From Saprospiraceae bacterium (GTDB lineage Bacteria > Bacteroidota > Bacteroidia > Bacteroidales > JAIPBB01): a stretch of DNA of 25,595 nt. Below are positions 1 through 9,178 of the stretch, in pieces (the first letter of the stretch is position 1; each line of letters starts with the position of its first letter). The notes under the pieces are model-generated. The model was given only the letters and a program-made list of their open reading frames with translations, did not search any database and was not told the DNA's origin. The stretch spans positions 1 through 25,595 of the forward strand of contig JAIPBB010000024.1 in NCBI GenBank assembly GCA_021739805.1. The letters run 5' to 3'. The position numbers and the translations under genes were made by a program.

Positions 1-1133
1 CTCATGGATGAGGGAGAAGTATTAAGTATATCACCAAATTGATTTCCTGATACTTCGACTGCAATTGTCTGTGGAGTCCCATTTGGTAAAAATTCAATAT
101 CAGTTGCTGTAATATTAAAGTTTACTAATTGTCCGGCATAAACAGTATCAACATACAAAGTAAATTGACCAGATGAATCTTGAAATGGTGGAATTACGAC
201 CGGTGAGTTATTTGTTCCACAGCTTGTAAATGCAACTTGAAAATCCCGCCATATTTCAGCAACTTTAATTCCGCATTTAAATGCAGTAACTTTGATGTTT
301 ATTATAAAAGCCCCACTAGTATAATTAGTTAATGATATTTCTCCTGTACGAGAATTTATTGTTGCAGCAACATTATTAGAATTATGCAAAGGACCTGGAA
401 AAGGACTATTCCAGCTATATCCTGTTACATATTGAGTAAGTGGTGCTCCGGTTGATAGCAAAGGCTGTCCCCAAGAATGAACTAATGAGTCCATATCTAC
501 ATCAAATGCTAAATGATTGTATGTAAATGGTGTTCCTGTACATAATACTGTTTGTGGTGTTTCAATAAAGCTTGGTGAATTATCAAAACATATACTTACA
601 TCTTGATTATTATATGGATACATAATGGCTATAATTCTTTGAGATGGTTCGCTAACTATATTAGTGGAGGCTTTTCTACAGCAAGTATTCCAATAAAACC
701 TCCATCCACTTGCCGGTGGAACACCTGTTAATGGTACACCGTTTGGATAGTAATAATCTGATGTATATACATACACTTGAATAGCACCTAAGTTGGGTGC
801 AGAGTTGGGCATTGGATTAGTATTGTTGCAATAAATATGTGAAAAACTCGAGTTTGGATTGCATTTTGGTGAAATATCAATTGGGTAAGCTGCCAATATC
901 GTCAAACCAATAGATGAAAAACCTGGAACGTTTGAACTTAGAGTCTGAGAATTTCCTAATTGACAAGCACTACCATTAGCGTTATAACATTCTCTGTAGA
1001 ATTTAAATATAAATCTAAAATTACCGGAACTCGTACATTCCCATGTAATTTCACCACCATTACGACAGGTTGCATTTAAATCAGAAGAAATAAAAAATAA
1101 TACGATTAAAGGTATAATTAAAAGCTTTTTCAT
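1..1133 (-). CDS. Large secreted protein, N-terminal part only (runs off the left edge)
   Basis: An open frame of 377 codons on the minus strand runs without a stop from an ATG at 1133 to the window edge; the C-terminus lies outside. It begins with a signal peptide (KKLLIIPLIVLFFISS then a small-residue cleavage region near LNA) and continues with NGGEITWECTS, a YREC motif, PNSAPNLGA, GVPLTGVPPASGW, MYPYNNQ, CFDNSP and FLPNGTPQT. These motifs occur in the same order in the proteins at 1349-4192 and 12665-18439, so this is a third paralog and the tandem neighbour of the first. By analogy it should continue into FN3-like domains and end in a T9SS sorting domain, which cannot be seen here. The N-terminal module resembles that of many large Bacteroidota gliding-associated or T9SS cargo proteins; its molecular function is not known to me. 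The gene follows 1349-4192 in the same direction, separated by 215 bp that contain a palindromic element. Confidence 0.88.
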   Translation of the reverse strand, partial: MKKLLIIPLIVLFFISSDLNATCRNGGEITWECTSSGNFRFIFKFYRECYNANGSACQLGNSQTLSSNVPGFSSIGLTILAAYPIDISPKCNPNSSFSHIYCNNTNPMPNSAPNLGAIQVYVYTSDYYYPNGVPLTGVPPASGWRFYWNTCCRKASTNIVSEPSQRIIAIMYPYNNQDVSICFDNSPSFIETPQTVLCTGTPFTYNHLAFDVDMDSLVHSWGQPLLSTGAPLTQYVTGYSWNSPFPGPLHNSNNVAATINSRTGEISLTNYTSGAFIINIKVTAFKCGIKVAEIWRDFQVAFTSCGTNNSPVVIPPFQDSSGQFTLYVDTVYAGQLVNFNITATDIEFLPNGTPQTIAVEVSGNQFGDILNTSPSSM

Positions 1134-1174
1134 TTCACTAAAATTTAGTTTATAAATATGTAAAAAATGACAAA

Positions 1175-1321
1175 TAGTGTCTGCAAGAAAACTACTTAAA
1201 ATTAAAAATCAGCCTTTCCCCGTCCCTAAAGGGTGGGCTGATTTTCAGAGAGTTCACCCTTTAGGGTTCGGGGAAAAACTCTCTGAAAATCAAAATCTGT
1301 TGGGTTTTCTTGCTGACACTA
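1175..1321. repeat. MITE-like element with 18-bp terminal inverted repeats and two hairpins with complementary loops
   Basis: The ends are imperfect inverted repeats: 1175-1192 (TAGTGTCTGCAAGAAAAC) against the complement of 1304-1321, 17 of 18 bases matching. Inside are two abutting hairpins: arms 1205-1214/1236-1245 and 1246-1254/1277-1285. Their loop segments, 1215-1235 and 1255-1276, are complementary to each other over about 21 bases with one mismatch or bulge. The outermost TA/TA would fit a TA target duplication. There is no coding capacity, so if mobile it would depend on a transposase elsewhere. It lies entirely between two tandem paralogous genes. It could instead be an RNA-level structure (terminator or processing site) of the upstream gene. 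Confidence 0.6.
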
Positions 1322-1348
1322 AATAATAATCTTTATCAAAACCCAAAA

Positions 1349-4192
1349 CTATTTTAAAACCACCATTTTCCAAACTCTTAATACCCCATCAAATTCCAAG
1401 GAATAATAATAAACTCCACTTTCAAATTTGCTAATGTCGAGTTCAATTTTATTTTCACCTTGTTGCGAATCATATTTCTTATGATAAACAACTTCTCCAA
1501 CAATATTTACAACTTTAAAAACTGCTTTCCCCGATTTAGGCAAATAGTAATTTATTGTCGTTGTTTGATTTGTTGGGTTTGGGATATTTTGGTAAAGATT
1601 GAAATTATAATTTTCTTGTGAGCTTATTGATGTAATAACTAATATGCATTCTTCACAACTAGTGGAAGTTGTTTGCCCGCTAATGTCGAATGCTTGAACG
1701 AAATAACAATAGTTAGAAAGATTATTTATGCCAATATGAGAATATGAAGTATCGCTTGCTGACACTGTTATTAAATAAGTTAATGATCCATTATTTTCAC
1801 GATAATAAATTTTATAACCACCTAATCCGGCTATCATATTTATATATGGATTCCAATTTAAGTAAACATCAGGCTTATACAAATCATTTGTTGCAACAAC
1901 TTTAATTGTATTTTGATTTAAATAGGATAATGGGCATTTATTCCAGCAACTATCAAATGAAACAACTGAATAAGTTTGAAAATTTGAACAGGGATTAGCA
2001 GTTGTGTCTTCAAAAGTTATATTATTAATGCCATAAACTGTATCAATGGGAATCCAGGAAGACCAATACAAATCCCATCTATAAACAATATACCCCTGGC
2101 AATCAGGTGAAAGATTAGTATTCCAGGCTAAAACAACATTATTAGTTATTGGATTAACACTCACAGAATCAATGATAGGAACTACCGGAGCCATAATATC
2201 AGAGAACAGAGCACCATCAATAGATGATACTGATGAACAAAAAATTGGTAAACCAATACTGTCAAATCCTAAAGTATCTTCAATCTCTATTCTATAATTT
2301 ATAAAAGCACTACATCGAGTAACTGTATCAACATAAAAAGTATCTACCGTATTAGCAATTTGAGTCCAGTTAGCTGAACCGGCAGGATATTCCCTAAATA
2401 TTTTGTAGATTCCTGATGAACTTGAAAGATTTGGGGATATAATCGGATTCCATGAAATATGTGCAACTACACCTGCTGAAGTTATTGCATTCATTTTCAT
2501 TGTTGAACAAACAGGGCTTGGGATTGAGTAATTCAAATATGCTGGTGGGCATCCTGATACAGTTTTTATACGATAATAAACAATTTGATTTTGTGCATTC
2601 GCTCCTATATGCGAATAATAATTTTGAGTGTATGTAATCAAACTATCCAATTGCACAAATGGTCCATTTGTATTAATAGATGATTCTATTAAATATCCTA
2701 CAAAATGATTATTTATATCAATTGGTATTTCCCAGTTTAATGTAACATCACCATTTGGATGTACTTTAACACAATGTATTTCCGGTGATTCAACAATTGG
2801 GTAATCCTTCACTACAATGGTTATGGTAGTAAAATTAATAGCAGGTATCGGACAATAATCATCAGACACTTTAAAAATAAAATCATAAACATTACTTGTG
2901 TTTCCACATCCTATATTAGTTGTCAGATGGCTGCAATCGGTTTGCCAACAAAACTGAGTATTTAATCCAAATTCACCTGTTAGTGGATTGTTTGGTGGAT
3001 TTGGAGCTGGGGTTAATGTGGCACATGGTGGGTTTAAACAACCAGAAGTTGCACTCATTGTTGGTGGAGTTGTATTTAACACATGTCCAAATTGATTTCC
3101 GTAAGCTTCTAAAGTCATTGTTTGTGGTGTCCCATTAGGTAAAAACTCAAAATCAGTCCCTGAAATATTAAAACATACCAAATCACCAGGGTAAACAGTA
3201 TCAATAAACAATGTGTACTGACCCATCGCATTCTTAAATGGTGGAGTTATGCTGGGAGGATTATTTGTTCCACAGCTTGTGAGTGCCACTTGAAATTCCC
3301 GCCATATTTCGGCAACTTTTATTCCACATTTAAATGCAGTAACTTGAGTTGATGTTAAAAAAGTTCCTGTTGTATGTGAAGTAAAAGAAATTTCTCCGGT
3401 TTTTGGGTGAATTGTCGCTGCGACATTATTAGAATTATGTGATGGTCCTGGAAAAGGGCTATTATAGCTATATCCGGATACATAATTTGTAAGAGGTGCT
3501 CCTGTTGATAGCAAAGGCTGTCCCCAACTATAAACTAATGAATCAAGCTCATTATCCGAGGCTAAGTAATTGAAAGTAGTTGGATAACCTGTACAAAATA
3601 CTGTTTGTGGAATTTCTGCAAACACAGGTGAATTGTCAAAACATGTACTTATATTTTGATTATTATAAGGATACATTATAGCTCTTAAGCGATAAGATAA
3701 TGAACTTCCGTAAATAAGGTTAGTTGCTTCAATTCTGCAACATGAAGACCAATGAAATAACCAGCCACCTGCAGGTGGAACTCCTGTTAAAGGCACTCCA
3801 TTTGGATAACTAACATCGGATGTAAAAATATTCTCTTGAACCGCTCCAAGATTTGGTGCTGAATTTGGCATTGGACCAGTACTATTGCAATAAATATGTG
3901 AAAAATTTGTGTCTTGATTGCATTTTGGTGATATATCAATTGGAGAGCCTGAAATTCTGTAAAGAGTAATTGAAGAAAAGCCCGGAACAGTAGTAGTAAG
4001 ATACTGATGATTGCTAAATTGGCAAGCGTAACCTAAACCCATATAACACTCTCTGTACAATTTTAGTGTAAATTTAAAATTACCATTAGAAGTGCATTCC
4101 CATGTAATTTCACCTCCATTATAACAACATGCTTTTAAATCAGAAGAAATAAATAGTAATACGAATAACGGAACAATTAATAACTTTCTCAT
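1349..4192 (-). CDS. T9SS-secreted multidomain FN3 protein with conserved N-terminal module
   Basis: This protein is about 947 aa. I place the start at the ATG ending at 4192 (MRKLLIVPLF), not at an in-frame ATG 11 codons upstream, because a canonical signal peptide begins there and matches the start of the downstream paralog. Order: signal peptide (~1-21); N-terminal module (~22-465) with NGGEITWECTS, YREC, PNSAPNLGAVQE, CFDNSP, and paired Cys typical of extracellular proteins; a DDYCPIPA strand; about four FN3-like domains (~467-855), seen as repeated LNW/ISW/LAW cores and GY.I/YKI strands; and a T9SS type A sorting domain (~865-947) with NIPNPTNQTTTINY, VVNIVGEVV and a terminal KMVVLK. The last domain implies export by the type IX system and surface attachment or release. 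An adhesive or structural role is inferred; no catalytic motif is visible. Its N-terminal module pairs it with 1-1133 and 12665-18439, but its sorting domain differs from that of 12665-18439. Confidence 0.9.
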   Translation of the reverse strand: MRKLLIVPLFVLLFISSDLKACCYNGGEITWECTSNGNFKFTLKLYRECYMGLGYACQFSNHQYLTTTVPGFSSITLYRISGSPIDISPKCNQDTNFSHIYCNSTGPMPNSAPNLGAVQENIFTSDVSYPNGVPLTGVPPAGGWLFHWSSCCRIEATNLIYGSSLSYRLRAIMYPYNNQNISTCFDNSPVFAEIPQTVFCTGYPTTFNYLASDNELDSLVYSWGQPLLSTGAPLTNYVSGYSYNSPFPGPSHNSNNVAATIHPKTGEISFTSHTTGTFLTSTQVTAFKCGIKVAEIWREFQVALTSCGTNNPPSITPPFKNAMGQYTLFIDTVYPGDLVCFNISGTDFEFLPNGTPQTMTLEAYGNQFGHVLNTTPPTMSATSGCLNPPCATLTPAPNPPNNPLTGEFGLNTQFCWQTDCSHLTTNIGCGNTSNVYDFIFKVSDDYCPIPAINFTTITIVVKDYPIVESPEIHCVKVHPNGDVTLNWEIPIDINNHFVGYLIESSINTNGPFVQLDSLITYTQNYYSHIGANAQNQIVYYRIKTVSGCPPAYLNYSIPSPVCSTMKMNAITSAGVVAHISWNPIISPNLSSSSGIYKIFREYPAGSANWTQIANTVDTFYVDTVTRCSAFINYRIEIEDTLGFDSIGLPIFCSSVSSIDGALFSDIMAPVVPIIDSVSVNPITNNVVLAWNTNLSPDCQGYIVYRWDLYWSSWIPIDTVYGINNITFEDTTANPCSNFQTYSVVSFDSCWNKCPLSYLNQNTIKVVATNDLYKPDVYLNWNPYINMIAGLGGYKIYYRENNGSLTYLITVSASDTSYSHIGINNLSNYCYFVQAFDISGQTTSTSCEECILVITSISSQENYNFNLYQNIPNPTNQTTTINYYLPKSGKAVFKVVNIVGEVVYHKKYDSQQGENKIELDISKFESGVYYYSLEFDGVLRVWKMVVLK

Positions 4193-4263
4193 TTTGGTAG
4201 GATTGATGTAATGTAAATATGACACAAAAACAAGTGTGAAAGTTGTCTGGAAATTAATTAATT

Positions 4264-7200
4264 CTATTTTATTATTATTTCAACAGTTTCACTTATTGTA
4301 TTGTTCTTAAACTTAATAGAATATTTTCCTTGTGCTAAGTAAGATAAATCCAATAAAGTTTCTTGTTTATAGTTTTCGTTTGACTCTAATTTTCCGGTTT
4401 TTATTAACTGACCCATCGAATTAAAAATTTCAAAGTTTAGTTCTTCATACTTTCCTGTTATTGAAATCACAATTTTACCATCTGAAGGGTTTGGATAAAT
4501 TATTATGGTATTTGTAGTTGGAATTTTGGTTGTTGGATATTCAATAAAGCTGACTTTTACACTATCGGAATTTGTGCAGCCAAAACTATCAGTAACAATA
4601 ACCGTGAAAACTTTTGAGCCAATACCAATGCCGGAAGAATCAACTGTTATTTCTCTAGTTGTTGAACTATTACTCCAAAGGTAAGCACTATGTCCATATC
4701 CTGCATCAAGAATTGCTGAGCCATCAGCATAAAGCAAAATATCCGAGCCAAGTTTAATAAATGGTTTAGTGTATTTTACAATTATTGAATCAATTGCATT
4801 ACAATATTGGTCAGTAATAGTAACAATATAAGTTTGAGTTTTGCTTATGCCATTTGATGAAGCTATTATTGACTGAGATGTTTGACCTGTATTCCAAATA
4901 TATGCATCGTGATTTATTCCTGCATCAATTAGCAAAGAGTCATTAGCACATAGTACTGTATCATTTCCAAGCTCAACATAAGGTGAATTAATATTAACTT
5001 CAATTGTATCAGCATTAAAACATACTCCATCGCTAATTGTTAAAATATAAACTGAATTAATTGTAGGTGAAACAATTATTGTTTGAGAAGTAGCCCCTGT
5101 ATTCCACTGATAAGTTGTAGCTGAAGTTGAAGATGATAATTCAATACTGTCGCCATAGCAAATTGTAGTGTCCTTTCCTAAATCAATAGCCGGAACATTT
5201 AATAAAAGAATAAAAATATCATCAGTCGCTGAACATTTAGTTAATGTATCAGTAACAGTAAGAGTATAATTAATATGAAATTTTGGTGAAGCAAAAGGAT
5301 TTGAAATTGTAGAATCACTTAATCCATAAGTTGGCTGCCATTTATAAGTTAACCCCGGATTTGATGGTCCGCCAATAAATATTCCACTTGAAGAACAAAT
5401 CATTGAAGTATCATTTCCCGCATTGGCATTTGGAAGAGAATTTACAAAAATATTTGCTGTATCGGTATTTTTGCAATTATGAGAATCAGTAAAAGAATAA
5501 AATAGCTGATGTGAACCAACTCCTGCAAAAACGGGAACAAAAGCATTAGCAATAACTCCATTTCCTGTAAAAGTACCACCATTGGGATTTCCAGTTAAAT
5601 AAATTAAAGGTGAATTTAAACAACATGAACTGTCAAAATTTACAAAACTAACATTAGGTAGTGGATAAACCTGAACAGTTTGTAATGTAAAATTATTGCA
5701 ACCGTTAAAATCAGTATAGCTGTATTTTATTGAATGAGAGCCGGGATAAGTATTAACAGGATTAAAACTATTGCCGGTAATTCCATTTCCTGTGAACGTT
5801 CCTCCGAAAGGAGAACCCAATAAAGCATAAATAGAATCATAAGAACAAATATTTGAACTCAAACCCGAAAAGCTTACTATTGGAAGCGGATTTATTCGTA
5901 TTGAATCGGAAGCGGTATTTATACAACCATAACTGTTAGTATAATTATAAGTCAACATATAAGTTCCGGGAGCAACTAAATTTGTATTAAAAACTCCACC
6001 GCTCATTCCATATCCGGTTACAGTACCACCTGTTGGTGAACCCGAAAAGATATATGGTCCTGAATTATCACAAACCGAATCGATAATATTAAAGCTAAGA
6101 TGAGTTAAAGGATTAATAATTATTAAAATACTATCGAATACCGAAGCACAAGGATTTATTCCATTTGCAGTTAGTTTTAGCAAAACCGAGCCTGTTTGAA
6201 TATCATTTTGACCCGGAAAATAGCTTGTATTCAATGATGATGGATTTAGAAATGAGCCATCTCCTGTGCTTGTCCATTGCAGTGAACTGTAATTTTGGGC
6301 TGTGCCGAATAGCATAGCTGTTTCTCCTGCACAAATTGAAAAATCTGCTCCTGCATTGGAATTTGCAGGCTGAACTAAAAAGACTTGAATTGTGTCAGAG
6401 TTTTCAAAACCATAAACAGTATCTTTTACCAAAACAACAAATATTCCGGCTGTATCAACAGTGAGCAATCTTGATGTTGCTATAATATTTGCTGAACCGC
6501 TTTTGCTCCAAAAATAAGTTTTTGCGGTATCAGCAGTTGGTCCGATAATAAGCTGTTCTCCATTGCAAAGCATTTTAACAGAGTCTATAATAATATCGGG
6601 AGCATTACCGATTGCAATGTCGTCAATAGCAATATCACCAAATTCATTTATACCTTTTATTGCCCTAAATCTTAATTTAACAGCAGTAGAACATAAAGGC
6701 AAATTAACACAGGATTTTTCCCAATTCGCATTACTGCTTGTTTGTTGCTGACCGAAAATCGAAAAAATATTATTATGCCAACTATTATCATAAAACAAAT
6801 CGACATTAAGCGAACCAATTCCCGAACCATACATATGATACCAAAAAACCAATTGCGGATTGTTAAGATTTGAAATATCAATGCAGGGACTGATTATTAT
6901 TGCAGTATCGGCAACTAATCCTGAATCTGCGTCTGCATATATGTAAAAACCTGAGGAATCTTTTATTGTATGGTCAGCAGCAGGACCTGTATTTATTGTT
7001 GGTGTGTTTGATGAATCAGTCTGCCAATGGTAACTTCCGCTGCTTTGTTCTTCCCAAGCGTTTAACGGATTAACACTAGTCTCAAAGTTGGTAAAATAAG
7101 TAAAACTATCTATCATTGAATTTGTAAAACAGTACGAAATATTATTATTTGTTGTATCCCAATCGTTATTTGTAATTGCTGAAACATTGAAACAATAATT

Positions 7201-9036
7201 TCCGGGAGAAAACATATTATAAGATGAATCAAGCATAACCAACATAGTATCCCCCGGAAGAAGACTATCATTGTTAAGTTGAACTAAAGGGAAAGACACA
7301 GGATTTATCCCTGTAACACTTGCTTGCAAATATGTAGTATCATTTTGAAAGTAAACAGGCAAATTACCATTATTTCGTAAAACACATTTTATAGTTTCGC
7401 CAGATGAATAACATTCATTATTAGGATTTATGGTAATATCTGTTAATTGAAAGTCAATAGGAATTTGAAATTCATCTGCTCCAATATCGGGGGGATTATA
7501 CAGCCTGCTTTCATTATCAATATCTTTTGTTATTCCCGATAAAGAAAAGCCTTTGTTAATTAATCCCGAATCCAATGATGTAAGATGAAGGTCAGTATTT
7601 GAAACAAAGTTAACAGGAATGGATAGCGAATTGGTATCTTTTAAACTAGCAGATTTAAAAGCAGATAAATTTGATTTGTTGCCATTCCAGTATGCAAGAT
7701 AATTTCCGTTAGTATAATAATTATTGTAATCGGAATATGCCACAGCCGAAGGGGTTGCATGATATGCACAAATTCCACCTGCATTATTTACAAAAATATT
7801 ATTAACAATATTAAGGTTTGAACATGCTGTCTGGTAAAAGGAGTTATTATTGGAATAAACCGTACCAAAGACAGTCATATTTAAGGAATTGTTATATAAA
7901 TTAACATTAGTGTCATTTTGTAAGCAGATACAACTTGCCGGTGTTCCTGATACGGTATGATGGCTAAATATATTATTAGCTATTAAAATTGGTTCTGATA
8001 TTGTTCCGGCACAATATTTCATGTAAAGACTATAAGCCGGGATATTACCACTATTTGAATAAGTATAAATAGTATTGTTGGTTATTTCTATTCGTCCTTT
8101 AGTGTAACGACAATCTATAGTTGGTTTTGGTTGTGATTGCAATGGCACTGAAATGATTGGAGAAGAAATTTTATTATTTGATATTATTATACTACCGAGA
8201 CAGTCTGACACTGATATTGCATAAGAACCCTGTGAGTTTAGATGGATATTAATATTATTCCCAAATATTAAAAATGTATTTGTATAATGAACAGAAATAG
8301 CACCGTTTGAAAAACCTGTTGGAGATTGTTCTATAATATTTTCAACTATCTGTATTGAATCCTGATAATTAACTCCAATTCCATGATAAAATGAATTTAT
8401 AATATGGTTTTTTTCAATTCTATTTAATGTTTCATAATTATTTGTCTCACCATAAAAAGTAATACCATCTCTGCCATTAATAATTCTATTATTTAAAATT
8501 ATATTTCCGGTATCCCGCAAATTATTTGAAGTGCTTATATTGCTTACAACTGAAGAATTAGGACTATAAATATATGGACATTCAAGTATGCAATGTTCAA
8601 TTTTATTATTATTTGCTGAATTTTTAATAATAAAAACCCCAACATAAGCTCCTGTTGAAACTGATTTCATCTTCATTTTTCTAAAACATATATAGTCTGC
8701 ACCATCTAACTCAACAACATAATCATTTGTCCAACTAGTTGTAGCGTAACTAAGAATAACTGAAGTTGAATCCAATGAAGAAGATTGAAATATAATTGTA
8801 TTAACAAAAGAAGTACCTGTTATCTGTGGAATTGTTATTTGTTCGTAATATGTACCGGGGGAAACATTAAAAACAACCGGAGCGTTCACTCCATTTATTG
8901 TTAAAGCATTTACCGCAGCAGTAAAACTTGCAAAATTGCCATTAATACCAATAGTGTAAGTCCCTGAAAGCTGAGCAATGCCTGTATTAAAGCTTAATAT
9001 AAGAAAAATTAGAAATATGTATTTGTTTTTTAACAT
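4264..9036 (-). CDS. Giant T9SS-secreted beta-helix / MAM-like / Ig-like repeat protein
   Basis: This protein is 1590 aa. A signal peptide ends near GIAQ (~22). Residues ~23-515 look like a right-handed parallel beta-helix (many NN.I, NNIF and NNSL turns), closing with the PPDIGADEF motif common after such helices. A CARDB-like segment follows (~520-635), then a MAM/jelly-roll-like domain (~643-812; YFTNFE, LVFWYHMYG, IDDIAIG). Two PKD-like modules (~820-970), three ~75-aa Ig-like repeats (~976-1199; GGTFTGNGI, GSHSIKYSYTD, GC), a PKD-like module (AGNDTSMICSS) and three modules opening with LG.D (~1281-1500) lead to a T9SS type A sorting domain (~1508-1590; IIIYPNPSDGK, IFNSMGQLIK). The beta-helix might bind or cleave polysaccharide, but I see no catalytic signature, so an adhesin-like role is equally likely. 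The C-terminal part is closely related to the end of the protein at 12665-18439. Confidence 0.92.
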   Translation of the reverse strand: MLKNKYIFLIFLILSFNTGIAQLSGTYTIGINGNFASFTAAVNALTINGVNAPVVFNVSPGTYYEQITIPQITGTSFVNTIIFQSSSLDSTSVILSYATTSWTNDYVVELDGADYICFRKMKMKSVSTGAYVGVFIIKNSANNNKIEHCILECPYIYSPNSSVVSNISTSNNLRDTGNIILNNRIINGRDGITFYGETNNYETLNRIEKNHIINSFYHGIGVNYQDSIQIVENIIEQSPTGFSNGAISVHYTNTFLIFGNNINIHLNSQGSYAISVSDCLGSIIISNNKISSPIISVPLQSQPKPTIDCRYTKGRIEITNNTIYTYSNSGNIPAYSLYMKYCAGTISEPILIANNIFSHHTVSGTPASCICLQNDTNVNLYNNSLNMTVFGTVYSNNNSFYQTACSNLNIVNNIFVNNAGGICAYHATPSAVAYSDYNNYYTNGNYLAYWNGNKSNLSAFKSASLKDTNSLSIPVNFVSNTDLHLTSLDSGLINKGFSLSGITKDIDNESRLYNPPDIGADEFQIPIDFQLTDITINPNNECYSSGETIKCVLRNNGNLPVYFQNDTTYLQASVTGINPVSFPLVQLNNDSLLPGDTMLVMLDSSYNMFSPGNYCFNVSAITNNDWDTTNNNISYCFTNSMIDSFTYFTNFETSVNPLNAWEEQSSGSYHWQTDSSNTPTINTGPAADHTIKDSSGFYIYADADSGLVADTAIIISPCIDISNLNNPQLVFWYHMYGSGIGSLNVDLFYDNSWHNNIFSIFGQQQTSSNANWEKSCVNLPLCSTAVKLRFRAIKGINEFGDIAIDDIAIGNAPDIIIDSVKMLCNGEQLIIGPTADTAKTYFWSKSGSANIIATSRLLTVDTAGIFVVLVKDTVYGFENSDTIQVFLVQPANSNAGADFSICAGETAMLFGTAQNYSSLQWTSTGDGSFLNPSSLNTSYFPGQNDIQTGSVLLKLTANGINPCASVFDSILIIINPLTHLSFNIIDSVCDNSGPYIFSGSPTGGTVTGYGMSGGVFNTNLVAPGTYMLTYNYTNSYGCINTASDSIRINPLPIVSFSGLSSNICSYDSIYALLGSPFGGTFTGNGITGNSFNPVNTYPGSHSIKYSYTDFNGCNNFTLQTVQVYPLPNVSFVNFDSSCCLNSPLIYLTGNPNGGTFTGNGVIANAFVPVFAGVGSHQLFYSFTDSHNCKNTDTANIFVNSLPNANAGNDTSMICSSSGIFIGGPSNPGLTYKWQPTYGLSDSTISNPFASPKFHINYTLTVTDTLTKCSATDDIFILLLNVPAIDLGKDTTICYGDSIELSSSTSATTYQWNTGATSQTIIVSPTINSVYILTISDGVCFNADTIEVNINSPYVELGNDTVLCANDSLLIDAGINHDAYIWNTGQTSQSIIASSNGISKTQTYIVTITDQYCNAIDSIIVKYTKPFIKLGSDILLYADGSAILDAGYGHSAYLWSNSSTTREITVDSSGIGIGSKVFTVIVTDSFGCTNSDSVKVSFIEYPTTKIPTTNTIIIYPNPSDGKIVISITGKYEELNFEIFNSMGQLIKTGKLESNENYKQETLLDLSYLAQGKYSIKFKNNTISETVEIIIK

Positions 9037-9044
9037 TGCTTTTT

Positions 9045-9082
9045 CAGTATTCGGTATTCAGTGTTCAGTATTCAGTATTCAG
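9045..9082. repeat. 7-bp tandem repeat (CAGTATT unit)
   Basis: Five consecutive 7-bp units (CAGTATT, CGGTATT, CAGTGTT, CAGTATT, CAGTATT) and a final CAG lie immediately upstream of the start of the 4264-9036 gene. Two units carry one substitution each. The array is within about 10 bases of the start codon, so a change in copy number could alter the leader of that gene. Confidence 0.85.
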
Positions 9083-9132
9083 AAACAAAGTAAATCAATC
9101 CTTTGTTTTGAATTCCGGTACTAATAAGAAAC

Positions 9133-9153
9133 AGATTGCTTCGCTCGCAATGA
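9133..9153. repeat. Short interspersed palindromic repeat, AGATTGCTTCG / CTCGCAATGAC type
   Basis: This sequence joins GATTGCTTCG to CTCGCAATGAC. The complement of 25351-25377 has the same sequence with five extra bases in the middle, so the two sites belong to one interspersed family. This motif family is common between genes in Bacteroidota. It lies between the 9179-10324 and 4264-9036 genes. Confidence 0.6.
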
Positions 9154-9178
9154 CCCAACCAATAACAATTTAACAATA

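Noticed and set aside
1755..1766. CTTGCTGACACT inside a coding region, identical to 12 bases of the right terminal repeat at 1304-1321
   Set aside because: It lies in an intact FN3 coding frame with no further similarity to the element; most likely chance.
4193..4225. An in-frame ATG 11 codons upstream of the chosen start of the 1349-4192 gene
   Set aside because: The added residues (SYLHYINPTK) would precede a normal signal peptide and have no counterpart in the paralogs, so the internal ATG at 4192 is preferred.
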